The notes: a model not told the origin generated them from the letters alone. Positions 25,707-35,346 are shown, counted from the first letter of the stretch. The stretch: 64,000 nt of DNA from Isoptericola dokdonensis DS-3 (GCF_001636295.1 NZ_CP014209.1:558001-622000), one strand, 5' to 3'. Numbers and translations: made by a program.

Positions 25707-27427
25707 CACACTCGCTCGCTTCCGTAGAAGAGGTGTTCGCCCGCAGGGCCGTGGTAGTGAGGCAGGGCGTAGGTGTTGTTGTCGGCGAAGTAGTGGCCGT
25801 TGGCATGGTGGTGCACCGTGACCAGGCTCCCGTCGTCCGCGATGGCGTCGAGCTCCTCCCACGGCTCGCTGCGAGGACCATTGAGATTCGGGTTCCGACC
25901 GTACATGGTGCGAGTCTCCACCAGGGCATGGTCGGTGACGCCGTGGGCGTCGAGCGCAGCTGCGCGGGCCTCTGGCTGGGTGTCGAAGTAGCGGTCAGCC
26001 TTCTTCGAGACGAGCTCGGTCGCTTCCGCCCGGCTCGTGCCGGCAGCACCTCCCAGCCCGTGGCCGCCGGCGTTGTGGACGAGGACGGGGTGGTGGCCGG
26101 CGAGGACGTAGTAGGTGTGGTGGTTCTCGACGTGGATGTTGTGGACGGCTGTCGGGTGGTCGGTGTGCTCGACGTCGATGCGGTCGAGGGTGACCGTTCC
26201 TTGCGGGGTGGTGAGGATGTCGCCGGGTTGCAGGTCGCGGGCGAGGATCCAGCCCATGTTCGCGACCATGAAGGGGTGTTCGTCGGTGGTGGTGACCGGG
26301 TGGCCGTCGATGGTGAGGTGGTAGAGCGTCGAGGTGGTGCGGGCGAAGGTCTGGGTGACGAGGTGCAGGGCGTCGTGGCCGGTGGTCTGGTCGTGGGCCC
26401 AGACCTTGTCGCCCGCGCGGAGGGTCTCGATGGGGCGGTCGCCGTGGGGGGTGCGGATGAGGGTGCCGGCGGTGAAGCAGGTGCCGAACCCGACCTTGCA
26501 CCAGGCCTGCTTCGCGCCCTGGGAGACGCCTTGCTTGAGGGCGGCCTTGGACAGGCCGGTGGCGGCCTTGGCGGCTCCGCCGAGCCCGATGACGGACAGC
26601 GCGGCCCCGGCGATGGCGATGCCGGCCTCGGTCCAGGAGCGTTCCCCGGTGGCGGCCAGGGTGATGTTCGCGACCATGGACACGATCGCGGCGACGGCGG
26701 CCACGACGAGCAGCACCCCGGCAAGGGCGGTGCCGACGATGGGGATGAACGCGACCACGATCGCCAGGACCCCGGCGATGGTGGAGACCATGTCGGCGAC
26801 GTCGGCGATGGCGGCCACGACCTTGGCGCCCCAGTCGTCCCACCAGCCGTCGTTGAGGTCGTCGGTGCCGGTGATGTCCTCGATGCGGTCGGCGGCGGTA
26901 CGGGCGGCGCGGTCCCGGTCGCTCACGGCGGTCTCGATGCAGGTGCGGGCTCCGGCGACCTGCCCGGCGGCGGCGGCGGCGTCGGCGGCGGCGGCGCGGG
27001 CCTGGCGGGTGTGGTCGGCGCGTTCGACGGGGTCGGTGGCGGCGCCGGCGAGGTCTTGCCAGTGGTCGGCCGTGCGGTGCGACGCGGCGGCGACGTCGGC
27101 GGCCTGGCGGGCCTGTTCCAGAGCGGTCAGGGTCTCGGCCTGCACGCGTTCGAGGTCGCGGGCGTAGTCGACCAGCGCGTCCCCGGCGGCTTGGTAGCGG
27201 GCGTGGGCGCGGCGGATCTGGGCGATCGTGTCGTCCTTGGTCTCCATCAGGGCGTCCAACGCGTGGGAGACGGTCCCGGCGACGTCGAGGCGACCCAGGG
27301 CGGTCGCGGCGTCGTCGATCGCCCCGGCGACGTCCTGGTAGTCGCGCCCCCCGGCCAGGACGAGGACGGGGTCGCCGGGGGTGGGGTCGACGTCCAGCCC
27401 GACGGGGGACCAGTCGGCGGGCCTCAC
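25703..27427 (-). CDS. Polymorphic toxin with pretoxin Hint domain, T7SS type
   Basis: A 574-aa protein. Residues 1-190 are a helical, Ala-rich coiled region; about 200-255 and 265-290 are hydrophobic; 317-452 is a Hint autoprotease with C317 in CFTAGTLI, TTTDEHPF around 380-386 and HHPVLVHN ending at 452. Residues 453-574 are the toxin tip, with clustered histidines (H538-H540, H544, H557, H559) and YFADNNTYALPHYHG; I do not recognise its family. After HN comes Ala, so Hint should cleave and release the tip rather than splice. The GTG overlaps the WXG100-like gene by 4 bases. Export by a type VII system is inferred from this partner. Confidence 0.85.
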   Translation of the reverse strand: MRPADWSPVGLDVDPTPGDPVLVLAGGRDYQDVAGAIDDAATALGRLDVAGTVSHALDALMETKDDTIAQIRRAHARYQAAGDALVDYARDLERVQAETLTALEQARQAADVAAASHRTADHWQDLAGAATDPVERADHTRQARAAAADAAAAAGQVAGARTCIETAVSDRDRAARTAADRIEDITGTDDLNDGWWDDWGAKVVAAIADVADMVSTIAGVLAIVVAFIPIVGTALAGVLLVVAAVAAIVSMVANITLAATGERSWTEAGIAIAGAALSVIGLGGAAKAATGLSKAALKQGVSQGAKQAWCKVGFGTCFTAGTLIRTPHGDRPIETLRAGDKVWAHDQTTGHDALHLVTQTFARTTSTLYHLTIDGHPVTTTDEHPFMVANMGWILARDLQPGDILTTPQGTVTLDRIDVEHTDHPTAVHNIHVENHHTYYVLAGHHPVLVHNAGGHGLGGAAGTSRAEATELVSKKADRYFDTQPEARAAALDAHGVTDHALVETRTMYGRNPNLNGPRSEPWEELDAIADDGSLVTVHHHANGHYFADNNTYALPHYHGPAGEHLFYGSERVW

Positions 27428-27753
27428 ACCGCACCGCCCGGACCGGCCGCCGCAGCCGGTGCCGTGGAGCCGTCGCCCTGGATGCCACGGGCGAGATCGG
27501 CGTCGACGTCGGTGAACGCCTGGGCGACCTGGGTCGAGGAGTCCGCCAGGAGGCGCAGGTTCTGGGTCATCTTCGTCCGGGTGTCGTCCCAGGAGGAGGT
27601 GAAGTCCCGCACCACCCCGGCCAGGCCCTCGTGCCCGACGGCGTCGGCGATCCGGTCGGAGCGCACACCGGCGTTCTCGAACTCGTCCGCGACGACGCCC
27701 AGACGTTCGCCCAGGGTCCGGACCGCGTCGAGGTCCATCTTGAGGTCCACCAC
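27424..27753 (-). CDS. WXG100-like T7SS partner protein
   Basis: A 109-aa helical protein of ESAT-6/WXG100 size. The hairpin turn carries W55 in FTSSWDDTRTKM, so the usual W-x-G is W-D-D here; flanking helices are amphipathic with the expected spacing, and the C-terminal 15 residues are Ala/Gly/Pro-rich. It is the first gene of a three-gene overlapping unit with the Hint toxin and the immunity candidate. Such proteins pair with large effectors for type VII export; no T7SS machinery (EccC etc.) is in this window. GGAGG lies 9 bases upstream of the first GTG. Confidence 0.75.
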   Translation of the reverse strand: MVDLKMDLDAVRTLGERLGVVADEFENAGVRSDRIADAVGHEGLAGVVRDFTSSWDDTRTKMTQNLRLLADSSTQVAQAFTDVDADLARGIQGDGSTAPAAAAGPGGAV

Positions 27754-27777
27754 GACCTACCACCTCCGACCTGGGAG

Positions 27778-27783
27778 ATTATC
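27778..27783 (-). promoter_or_regulatory. Possible -10 element of the toxin operon
   Basis: GATAAT on the minus strand, 24 bases before the first GTG, close to the best -10 consensus in this otherwise GC-rich 153-base gap (27764-27916). No -35 is evident. Confidence 0.4.
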
Positions 27784-27916
27784 GACGCGGGCCCCCCGGC
27801 GCCATGGGGAGGGCTCCCCGTCCCACGGGTCGGACGACGCCGTCCGGGCGGAACGCCGAGCCGGAGGGAGACCGGGCCCACGGAGCGCCGCGGGGCGCAG
27901 ACCGGTGCCCCACCGC

Positions 27917-28363
27917 TCACCAGGGGAGTCGCGCCTCCCGGACGACGGGCGCCGCGGTCCGGTAGTCCCCGAGCCGGGCCCAGGTGAGCCGCACCCGGAC
28001 CACGGCGATCGCCGGGTCGAGCAGCGAGCCCGCGAACTGCGGGAACGCCGTGCGGTACGCGTCCGCGCAGCGTCCCCGTTCGGCGCCGTGCACCACCTCC
28101 GCGAGCCCCTCGGCCTGGAGCGTCACGCCGTCGGGACCGCCGACGACCACCGCTGCCCGGGCGTCCCGGCGCACGTTCGTCACGGTCCGGGACGTGGCCC
28201 GCGCGTCCAGCACGAGCTCGCCCCGGTCGGTCGTCGCCAGCGAGAGGTACGCGGCCTGGGGCTCGCCCTGCGGGCCCAGGGTCGTCAGGACGCCGTCGCC
28301 GTGCGCACGGACGAACCCCATGAGGTCGTCGAGCCCGAGCCGGTCGGCGGGTCGCTGCGTCAC
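27917..28363 (-). CDS. Pyridoxamine 5'-phosphate oxidase-family protein
   Basis: A 148-aa split-barrel protein. GDGVLTTLGPQGEPQAAYLSLATTDRG and SRTVTNVRRDARAAVVVGG are typical of the FMN/F420-binding PPOX group, and the rest is consistent with a single small domain. Substrate unknown. GTG at 28363 is chosen because TAGGGT lies 7 bases upstream and the domain begins soon after; an in-frame upstream extension is not needed. Confidence 0.8.
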   Translation of the reverse strand: MTQRPADRLGLDDLMGFVRAHGDGVLTTLGPQGEPQAAYLSLATTDRGELVLDARATSRTVTNVRRDARAAVVVGGPDGVTLQAEGLAEVVHGAERGRCADAYRTAFPQFAGSLLDPAIAVVRVRLTWARLGDYRTAAPVVREARLPW

Positions 28364-28370
28364 GCCGGCA

Positions 28371-28376
28371 ACCCTA
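28371..28376 (-). promoter_or_regulatory. -10 element for leaderless PPOX-family gene
   Basis: TAGGGT on the minus strand, 7 bases before the GTG at 28363. Confidence 0.45.
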
Positions 28377-28436
28377 GGGCACCCGGACGAGAGCAGGCCC
28401 ACCCCGTCCGCGGGACGCATGCCCACGGCCAGCGAC

Positions 28437-28442
28437 TAAACT
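28437..28442 (+). promoter_or_regulatory. -10 element upstream of aspS
   Basis: TAAACT lies 82 bases before the aspS GTG, giving a leader of about 75 bases that contains the Shine-Dalgarno GAAAGGA. The -35 is not clear. Confidence 0.45.
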
Positions 28443-28524
28443 CGTCCCGTCGCACGCGCGACCCCTGCCGCGGACCGTCACCGATCGGCGGCCGCCCCAC
28501 CTTCCGTCACGAAAGGACCCCTCC

Positions 28525-30336
28525 GTGCTCCGCACCCACACGGCCGGCTCACTGCGGGCCGAGCACATCGGCCAGACCGTCACCCTCACCGGGTGGGTCG
28601 ATCGCCGCCGGGATCACGGGGGAGTGGCCTTCATCGACCTGCGTGACGCCTCGGGCATCGCCCAGGTCGTCATCCGCGACGAGTCGGTGGCGCACCCGCT
28701 GCGCGCCGAGTTCGTCCTGCAGGTCACCGGCACGGTGTCGGCACGCCCCGAGGGCAACGCGAACGCGAACCTCGCCACCGGCGAGATCGAGCTCATCGCG
28801 AGCGACGTCGTCGTGCTCAACGAGTCCGCACCCCTGCCGTTCCAGGTCTCCACCGCGCTCGCCGAGACCGAGGTCGTCGGCGAGGAGGCGCGCCTCGCGC
28901 ACCGCTACCTCGACATCCGCCGCCCGGTGACGTCCAACGCGCTGCGACTGCGCTCGAAGGTCAACGCGGCCGCGCGCGAGGTGCTCGGGCAGCACGACTT
29001 CGTCGAGGTCGAGACCCCGACGCTGACCCGCTCCACCCCGGAGGGCGCCCGCGACTTCCTCGTCCCGGCGCGTCTCGCCCCCGGGTCCTGGTACGCGCTG
29101 CCGCAGAGCCCGCAGCTGTTCAAGCAGCTCCTCATGGTGGGCGGCCTGGAGCGCTACTACCAGATCGCCCGCTGCTACCGCGACGAGGACTTCCGCGCCG
29201 ACCGGCAGCCCGAGTTCACCCAGCTCGACGTCGAGATGAGCTTCGTCGACCAGGACGACGTCATCGCCCTGGCCGAGCAGATCCTCGTCGCGCTGTGGAA
29301 GCTGGTCGACGTCGAGATCCCCACCCCGATCGCGCGCATGACGTTCGCGGAGGCGATGCGCCTGTACGGCTCGGACAAGCCGGACCTGCGCTTCGGCAAC
29401 CCCCTGGTCGAGCTGACCGACTACTTCGCCGAGACGCCGTTCCGCGTGTTCCAGGCCGAGTACGTGGGCGCCGTGGTCATGCCCGGCGGCGCCGACCAGC
29501 CGCGCCGGCAGTTCGACGCGTGGCAGGAGTGGGCCAAGCAGCGCGGCGCCCGGGGCCTGGCCTACGTGACGTTCGCCGCCGACGGCACGCTGGGCGGGCC
29601 GGTCGCGAAGAACCTGTCCGACGACGAGCGCGAGGGCCTCGCCGCCGCCACCGGTGCGCAGCCGGGCGACGCGGTGTTCTTCGCCGCCGGCAAGACGTCG
29701 GACTCCCGCGCCCTGCTGGGTGCGGCGCGCGTCGAGATCGCGCACCGCACCGGGCAGGTCGACGACGACGCGTGGGCGTTCGTGTGGGTCGTCGACGCTC
29801 CGCTGTTCAAGCCGACCGGAGACGCTGCCGACGAGGGTGACGTGGCGCTCGGCAACTCCGCCTGGACCGCCGTGCACCACGCGTTCACCTCGCCCAAGCC
29901 GGAGTGGGTCGACACGTTCGAGTCGGACCCGGGCAACGCGCTGGCCTACGCCTACGACATCGTCTGCAACGGCAACGAGATCGGTGGCGGCTCGATCCGT
30001 ATCCACCGCCGGGACGTCCAGGAGCGCGTCTTCGACGTCATGGGCATCGGGCCGGCCGAGGCGCAGGAGAAGTTCGGCTTCCTGCTCGACGCGTTCAAGT
30101 TCGGCGCCCCGCCGCACGGCGGCATCGCGTTCGGCTGGGACCGCATCGTCGCCCTGCTGACGAAGTCGCCGTCCATCCGCGACGTCATCGCGTTCCCCAA
30201 GTCCGGTGGCGGCTACGACCCGCTCACCGACGCGCCCGCCCCGATCACCCCGGAGCAGCGCAAGGAGGCCGGCGTCGACGCCGTCGCGGACAAGAAGTCG
30301 TCCGACGAGGCCGCCGTCGCGGACACGGAGGCCTGA
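28525..30336 (+). CDS. aspS: Aspartate-tRNA ligase
   Basis: A 603-aa bacterial-type class IIb synthetase. The N-terminal OB anticodon domain contains [20 protein letters not shown]; motif 1 is [19 protein letters not shown], motif 2 is [18 protein letters not shown], and motif 3 is [10 protein letters not shown]. The bacterial GAD insertion domain is present between motifs 2 and 3. The last 25 residues ([15 protein letters not shown]) are an added polar tail. Whether it also charges tRNA-Asn was not determined. A strong hairpin follows. Confidence 0.96.
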   Translation: MLRTHTAGSLRAEHIGQTVTLTGWVDRRRDHGGVAFIDLRDASGIAQVVIRDESVAHPLRAEFVLQVTGTVSARPEGNANANLATGEIELIASDVVVLNESAPLPFQVSTALAETEVVGEEARLAHRYLDIRRPVTSNALRLRSKVNAAAREVLGQHDFVEVETPTLTRSTPEGARDFLVPARLAPGSWYALPQSPQLFKQLLMVGGLERYYQIARCYRDEDFRADRQPEFTQLDVEMSFVDQDDVIALAEQILVALWKLVDVEIPTPIARMTFAEAMRLYGSDKPDLRFGNPLVELTDYFAETPFRVFQAEYVGAVVMPGGADQPRRQFDAWQEWAKQRGARGLAYVTFAADGTLGGPVAKNLSDDEREGLAAATGAQPGDAVFFAAGKTSDSRALLGAARVEIAHRTGQVDDDAWAFVWVVDAPLFKPTGDAADEGDVALGNSAWTAVHHAFTSPKPEWVDTFESDPGNALAYAYDIVCNGNEIGGGSIRIHRRDVQERVFDVMGIGPAEAQEKFGFLLDAFKFGAPPHGGIAFGWDRIVALLTKSPSIRDVIAFPKSGGGYDPLTDAPAPITPEQRKEAGVDAVADKKSSDEAAVADTEA

Positions 30337-30354
30337 CGGCCCTCGACGCCGCAC

Positions 30355-30392
30355 GGCTCGCCCCGGTGACCGCACGGTCGCCGGGGCGAGCC
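30355..30392 (+). terminator. Hairpin terminator after aspS
   Basis: GGCTCGCCCCGG and CCGGGGCGAGCC form a perfect 12-bp stem with a 14-base loop that can itself pair partly. It begins 18 bases after the aspS stop. It shares the GGCTCGCCCC arm with the terminator after yebC. Confidence 0.7.
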
Positions 30393-30481
30393 TGTCCCCG
30401 CGCCGGGTCGACCAACGGCTCGGCCTCACGTTCGTCCAGTCGTTCGAGAGCCGGCGAGCGATCCGCTGACGTTCGCCGGGC

Positions 30482-31936
30482 TCAGCGGGGGGACGGAGCG
30501 TCCGTCCACGCCAGGTAGCCGTCCGGGCGCACGAGCAGCGCGCTGCGGCGGTCGTCCGCACGGTGCACGACGATGCGGTGCCCGACGTCGGTCTCGCCGG
30601 CGACGGCCGCGGGTGGGTCGGCAGCCGGGTCACCGACCGCGTCCGGACGGGGCAGCACCAGGACGAACCGGCCGGCGCGCAGCGCCTCGGCCAGCCGTGC
30701 CCCCGCCGGCCCGACCACGAGCGGCAGGTCGGGGACCCGGCGTCCGACCCACCGATGGCCGCCCGACGGAGCGGGGTAGCGGATGCCGATCCCGGACACC
30801 ATGAGCGCCGCGCGGCGTCGTGCGGGAGCGCCGTGCGCCAGGACCGTGCCCGCGGCCGACCGTGCGAGCCGCCCCCGGCGCCCCCGGGCGACGGCGAGCC
30901 GCAGGATGCCACCGGACGCGCGCACGACCCCCGCACCCACGCGGTGACGCTCCGTGGAGTACTCGTCGAGCACGGCGTCGTCGCCGCCGCGCAGCGCACC
31001 CACCAGGCGCCACGACAGGTTCGCGGCGTCCTGGAGGCCGGTGTTCATACCCATCCCGCCGGCCGGGCTGTGCGCGTGCGCGGCGTCCCCCGCGAGCAGC
31101 ACCCGACCGACGCGGTAGGTGGGTGCCTGACGCTCGTCGGCGGCGAACCGGCCGCCGTACCGCAGCTCGCACATCCCGAGGTCGTCGCCGAGGGTCCCGC
31201 GGGCCACCTCGCGGACCTCGTCCAGCGTCACCGGCTCGTCCAGGTCGCGCTCCCCGCGCCACCCGATGAACCGGTACCAGCCGTCGCCGAACGGGGCGAG
31301 GAACCCGAGGTCGCCGTCGCGGGACGCGACGGTCAGGACGTCGGGCGGACGGCGGGAGAGCCGGACGTCGGCGAGGATCATCGCGCGGATCACCGTGCGG
31401 CCCGGGAACGGCACCCCCAGCGCCTGCCGCACGGTCGACCGGACGCCGTCCGTCCCGACCGCCCACGGGGCCCGCCGCCGGTCCGCGCCGTCCGGGGTCG
31501 CGACGTCCAGGGTCACGCCGTCGGCGTCCTGCAGCATGCTGGTGACGCGGTGGTCGTGGCGGAACCGCACCCCGGCGTCGAGCGCCCGCCGTCGCAGCAG
31601 CCGCTCCACCTCGTACTGGGGCGTGACGAGCACGAACGGGAACCGGCCGGGCAGGTCGGCCAGCGGGACCTCGGCCCCGGCGAACACCCGCACGGCGCCG
31701 ACCCGGGTCCCGGTGCGGAGCAGGTCGTCGGACAGGCCGCGCGCGTCCAGCAGCTCCAGGGTGCGGGCGTGCACCGCGAACGCGCGGGTGAGGTTGCTCT
31801 GCGTGCCCGGACGCTTCTCCAGCACGGTCACCCGCAACCCCGCCGTCGCGAGGTCGCCCGCGAGGAACAGACCGGTGGGTCCGGCGCCGACGACCAGCAC
31901 GTCGTCGGCGGGGCTCAGGTGCCCGGCGCTGCTCAC
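30482..31936 (-). CDS. FAD-dependent monooxygenase (PheA/TfdB-like)
   Basis: A 484-aa group A flavoprotein hydroxylase. The FAD dinucleotide motif VVGAGPTGLFLAGDLA is at about 15-30, the DG motif is GTDGVRSTVR, and the GD motif is VLLAGDAAHAHSPAGGMGMN. The C-terminal third resembles the thioredoxin-like domain of phenol-hydroxylase-type and polyketide hydroxylases. The substrate is probably aromatic but cannot be named. No polyketide or catabolic genes are adjacent. TACGGT lies 7 bases before the GTG. The convergent aspS ends 145 bases away. Confidence 0.88.
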   Translation of the reverse strand: MSSAGHLSPADDVLVVGAGPTGLFLAGDLATAGLRVTVLEKRPGTQSNLTRAFAVHARTLELLDARGLSDDLLRTGTRVGAVRVFAGAEVPLADLPGRFPFVLVTPQYEVERLLRRRALDAGVRFRHDHRVTSMLQDADGVTLDVATPDGADRRRAPWAVGTDGVRSTVRQALGVPFPGRTVIRAMILADVRLSRRPPDVLTVASRDGDLGFLAPFGDGWYRFIGWRGERDLDEPVTLDEVREVARGTLGDDLGMCELRYGGRFAADERQAPTYRVGRVLLAGDAAHAHSPAGGMGMNTGLQDAANLSWRLVGALRGGDDAVLDEYSTERHRVGAGVVRASGGILRLAVARGRRGRLARSAAGTVLAHGAPARRRAALMVSGIGIRYPAPSGGHRWVGRRVPDLPLVVGPAGARLAEALRAGRFVLVLPRPDAVGDPAADPPAAVAGETDVGHRIVVHRADDRRSALLVRPDGYLAWTDAPSPR

Positions 31937-31943
31937 GACCCCG

Positions 31944-31949
31944 ACCGTA
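31944..31949 (-). promoter_or_regulatory. -10 element for leaderless monooxygenase gene
   Basis: TACGGT on the minus strand, 7 bases before the GTG at 31936. Confidence 0.5.
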
Positions 31950-31982
31950 CGCCCGGGCGGACGGCGCCCGCCAGCGCGGACG

Positions 31983-33758
31983 TCAGGCGGGGCTCGGCCA
32001 GAGCACGGGGACCAGGACCACCGTGGCGACCACCGCGACGAGCGTGAAGACCCAGCCGAAGCGGGCGTAGTCGGTGAACCGGTAGCCGCCCGGGCCGTAC
32101 ACCATCATGTTCGTCTGGTAGCCGATGGGGGAGAGGAACGACGCGGACGCGGCGACGGCGACGGCGATGGCCGCTCCGCGCGGGTCCAGCCCGGCGGCGC
32201 CCGCGGTGGTGACGGCGACCGGCAGCATGAGCAGCGCGGCCGCGTTGTTGGTGATGAGCTCGGTGAGCAGCACGGTGGCCAGCACGAGCCCGAGCAGCAC
32301 GCCGTAGACGCCGAACCCGCCGAAGGCGTCCACCAGCCCGCCGGCCATCAGCTCGGCCAGCCCCGACGCCTGCATCGCCGCGGCCAGCCCGAAGGCCGAC
32401 GCGATGACCACGATGACCTCGACGTCGATGGCGCGGCGCGCCTCGAGCGGCGTGAGCACCTTGGTCGCGACGAGGGCGATCGCCGCGACCAGGGAACCGC
32501 TGAGGATGGGCACGAGCCCGGTGGCCGCGAGGACGACGACGCCGAGGAGCAGCGCGACCGGCAGCCAGGCGCGCGGGGCGGCGGTGGGGGCCTTGCCGTC
32601 GAGCTCGGCGACCAGCAGGAAGTCGGCGCGGTCGCGCCAGCGGGCCTTGAAGTCGGGGTCGCTGACCAGGATCAGCGTGTCGCCCAGCCGGATCCGCTCG
32701 GTGCCGAGGGTGCCCTCGACGAGGCGGCCGGACCGGTGGATGCCGAGCACGGCGGCCTGGTACATGGCCCGGAAGCCCACGTCCTTGAGGGTGCTGCCGA
32801 TCAAGGGGGAGCGAGAACCGACGACGGCCTCGAAGTAGCGGACCGAGGACTGGCCCAGGTCCATGACGTGGTGCATCTCCGCCGAGCGCAGGCCGCGTGT
32901 CTCCTGCAGGTCCACGACCTTCTCGATCGGGCCGACGAAGTGCAGGCGGTTGCCGCCGCGCAGCACCGTCTCCGGGCGGACGGGGGCGATGACGGTGTCG
33001 CCGCGGTCGACGGACACGAGGAACAGGCCCGACAGGTCGCGCAGCTTCGCCTCCTCGACGGTCCGACCGTCGACCGGCCCGCCCGGCTCGACGATCATCT
33101 CGACGGAGAACCGCCGGCCCTCCTCCTCGATCTCGGTGCGCACCGAGCGGCGCCCGGGCAGCAGCACCGGCGCGAGCAGCACCATCAGGACCAGGCCGAC
33201 CAGAGCGATGGGCAGGCCCAGCTTGCCGATCTCGAAGAAGCCCATCTCCGGCAGGCCGAGCGCCGTCATCTGCCCCGAGACGACGAGGTTCGTGGACGTG
33301 CCGATGACCGTGAGCAGCCCACCGAGGATGGCCGCGTAGGAGACCGGGATGAGGAACTTCGACACCGACAGGCCGCGCCGGCGTGCCCAGGTCGTCACCT
33401 CGGGCACGAGCATCGCGACGATGGGGGTGTTGTTGAGGAACGCCGACGCGCCCATCGTCGGCGCGAGCGTGCGCAGCAGCGGGAGGCGGTACGTGCCCTT
33501 GTCGCCCATCGTGTTCTGCGTCACGGCGGACAGCGCGCCTGTCTTCTCGATCCCCGCCGCCAGCACGTAGAGCGCCGCGACGGTGATGGGCGCGGAGTTG
33601 GAGAACCCGGAGAACGCCTCCTCGGGCGTGACGACGCCGGTGACCATGACGACGACGGCGCCGCCGAACACCGTGACGGCCGGTGACACCCGGCCCCGCA
33701 CGAGGACGGCCAGCACGGCCACGATCACGGCGAGCGTGATCCAGGCGTCGATGGTCAT
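31983..33758 (-). CDS. SLC13/DASS-family permease with two RCK_C domains
   Basis: A 591-aa membrane protein. Two blocks of hydrophobic helices (about 5-215 and 405-590) enclose a soluble part with two TrkA-C/RCK_C domains, each about 80 residues (SGLFLVSVDRGDTVI and AAVLGIHRSGRLVEG). The SLC13 motifs SFLNNTPIVAMLVP and TELITNNAAALLMLP, one per half, are intact. Substrates of this type are sulfate, dicarboxylates or related anions; the exact one is unknown. AGGAG precedes the chosen ATG by 9 bases; another ATG lies 6 codons upstream. The open frame extends far upstream as an antisense shadow of rarA. Confidence 0.9.
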   Translation of the reverse strand: MTIDAWITLAVIVAVLAVLVRGRVSPAVTVFGGAVVVMVTGVVTPEEAFSGFSNSAPITVAALYVLAAGIEKTGALSAVTQNTMGDKGTYRLPLLRTLAPTMGASAFLNNTPIVAMLVPEVTTWARRRGLSVSKFLIPVSYAAILGGLLTVIGTSTNLVVSGQMTALGLPEMGFFEIGKLGLPIALVGLVLMVLLAPVLLPGRRSVRTEIEEEGRRFSVEMIVEPGGPVDGRTVEEAKLRDLSGLFLVSVDRGDTVIAPVRPETVLRGGNRLHFVGPIEKVVDLQETRGLRSAEMHHVMDLGQSSVRYFEAVVGSRSPLIGSTLKDVGFRAMYQAAVLGIHRSGRLVEGTLGTERIRLGDTLILVSDPDFKARWRDRADFLLVAELDGKAPTAAPRAWLPVALLLGVVVLAATGLVPILSGSLVAAIALVATKVLTPLEARRAIDVEVIVVIASAFGLAAAMQASGLAELMAGGLVDAFGGFGVYGVLLGLVLATVLLTELITNNAAALLMLPVAVTTAGAAGLDPRGAAIAVAVAASASFLSPIGYQTNMMVYGPGGYRFTDYARFGWVFTLVAVVATVVLVPVLWPSPA

Positions 33759-33899
33759 GCAGGGTGCTCCTGTCATTCCGAGCGGGGAGGGTGGGTTTGG
33801 CCTGGCGGGCAGGCGGTGCTGCGACGGGAACGGTAGCAGCCGACGGGCCGTCGGCTCCTCCCGCCGGGGCCGGGCGGCGCCCGCGTCGGACGCGCGAAC

Positions 33900-33905
33900 T
33901 AGGCT
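33900..33905 (+). promoter_or_regulatory. -10 element for leaderless rarA
   Basis: TAGGCT lies 6 bases before the rarA ATG with no Shine-Dalgarno. The 153-base gap 33759-33911 serves divergent genes. Confidence 0.5.
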
Positions 33906-33911
33906 CGCCGC

Positions 33912-35294
33912 ATGGACCTGTTCGACACCGCGACCACCGGCACGCACGGCACGCCGGTCACGACGCGGGCCGGGGCCGGCGCACCGCTGGCCGTGCGGAT
34001 GCGACCCCGCACCCTGGACGAGGTCACCGGGCAGGGCCACCTGCTGGTGCCGGGCTCCCCGCTGCGTCGCCTCGTCGAGCCCGCCGACGACGCCGCCCGC
34101 CGCGCCGCGCCGGGCTCGGTGATCCTGTGGGGCCCGCCCGGCGTCGGCAAGACGACGCTCGCCTACCTCGTGGCCACCAGCGCCGGCCGCCGGTTCGTCG
34201 AGCTGTCCGCGGTCACCGCGGGCGTCAAGGACGTCCGCCAGGTCGTCGAGGACGCCCGGCGCCGCCTGGCCACCGGCGGCGAGGAGACGGTGCTGTTCAT
34301 CGACGAGGTGCACCGGTTCTCCAAGACCCAGCAGGACGCCCTGCTGCCCAGCGTCGAGAACCGCTGGGTGACCCTGGTGGCCGCCACCACGGAGAACCCG
34401 TCGTTCTCCGTCAACTCCCCGCTGCTGTCCCGGTCGCTGCTGCTCACCCTGCGCCCGCTGACCGGCGAGGACGTGCGCACCCTCGTGGAGCGCGCCGTGG
34501 CGGACGAACGCGGCCTGGCCGGGTCCGTCGCCCTCGACGACGACGCGCTCGACCAGCTCGTGCGGATGGCCGGGGGAGACGCCCGCAAGGCGCTCACCGT
34601 GCTGGAGGCCGCCGCCGGGGCGGCGCTCGGCGACGCGCGCGAGTCCACCGACCCCGGCCCCGCCACCGTGGACCTCGCCACCGTCGAGCGTGCCGTCGAC
34701 GTCGCTGCCGTCCGCTACGACCGCGACGGCGACCAGCACTACGACGTCGTCTCCGCGTTCATCAAGTCGATCCGCGGCTCCGACGTCGACGCGGCGCTGC
34801 ACTACCTCGCCCGCATGGTCGCCGCGGGGGAGGACCCCCGGTTCATCGCCCGGCGCCTGGTCATCTCCGCGGCGGAGGACGTCGGCATGGCCGACCCGTC
34901 GGCGCTGCAGACCGCCGTCGCCGCCGCGCAGGCCGTCCAGCTCATCGGCATGCCGGAAGGGCGCATCGTGCTCGCCGAGGCGGTCGTGCACCTCGCCACC
35001 GCCCCCAAGTCGAACCGCGCCTACGCCGGGATCGGCGCCGCCCTCGAGGACGTCGCCGCGGGGCGCATCGGCACCGTGCCGGGGCACCTGCGCGACGCCC
35101 ACTACCCGGGCGCCAAGCAGCTCGGCCACGGCAAGGGCTACGTGTACTCCCACGACGAGCCGCACGGCGTCGCGGCCCAGCAGTACCTCCCGGACGAGCT
35201 CGTGGGGCGCCGCTACTACGAGCCGAGCGACCGCGGGTACGAGCGCCAGGTCGCCGACCGGCTCGAGCGCATCCGCGAGATTCTCGACCGCTGA
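33912..35294 (+). CDS. rarA: Replication-associated recombination protein RarA
   Basis: A 460-aa AAA+ ATPase (MgsA/WRNIP1 family) acting at stalled replication forks. It begins with the beta-clamp-like MDLFD; Walker A is GPPGVGKTT, Walker B is [10 protein letters not shown], sensor 1 is [10 protein letters not shown], and the C-terminal tetramerisation domain has [20 protein letters not shown] and [10 protein letters not shown]. Length and all motifs are as expected. It is transcribed divergently from the permease; rpsD follows after 215 bases with its own promoter. Confidence 0.96.
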   Translation: MDLFDTATTGTHGTPVTTRAGAGAPLAVRMRPRTLDEVTGQGHLLVPGSPLRRLVEPADDAARRAAPGSVILWGPPGVGKTTLAYLVATSAGRRFVELSAVTAGVKDVRQVVEDARRRLATGGEETVLFIDEVHRFSKTQQDALLPSVENRWVTLVAATTENPSFSVNSPLLSRSLLLTLRPLTGEDVRTLVERAVADERGLAGSVALDDDALDQLVRMAGGDARKALTVLEAAAGAALGDARESTDPGPATVDLATVERAVDVAAVRYDRDGDQHYDVVSAFIKSIRGSDVDAALHYLARMVAAGEDPRFIARRLVISAAEDVGMADPSALQTAVAAAQAVQLIGMPEGRIVLAEAVVHLATAPKSNRAYAGIGAALEDVAAGRIGTVPGHLRDAHYPGAKQLGHGKGYVYSHDEPHGVAAQQYLPDELVGRRYYEPSDRGYERQVADRLERIREILDR

Positions 35295-35346
35295 CCGGGT
35301 GGGCGAGACCTCCGTCACGGCTCGAGGAACCACCCCGGCAGGCTGC

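Noticed and set aside
25726..25737. GAAGAGGTGTTC as a second LexA box
   Set aside because: One essential base of the left half differs, and it lies inside the toxin coding end with no promoter.
26070..26480. Hint domain of the toxin considered as a true intein
   Set aside because: The HN end is followed by Ala instead of Cys/Ser/Thr and no host protein continues in a recognisable way; a pretoxin cleavage domain fits better.
25703..27763. Longer reading of the Hint toxin starting at 27763 (686 aa)
   Set aside because: The first 112 codons overlap the WXG100-like gene in another frame and are Arg/Gly/Pro shadow sequence; GTG at 27427 gives the normal GTGA overlap.
25286..28930. 1214-aa plus-strand open frame
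   Set aside because: Antisense to the toxin operon; its tail is the wrong frame of aspS.
31983..35333. 1116-aa minus-strand open frame
   Set aside because: The part above 33758 is antisense to rarA and has shadow composition; only the SLC13 permease from 33758 down is real.
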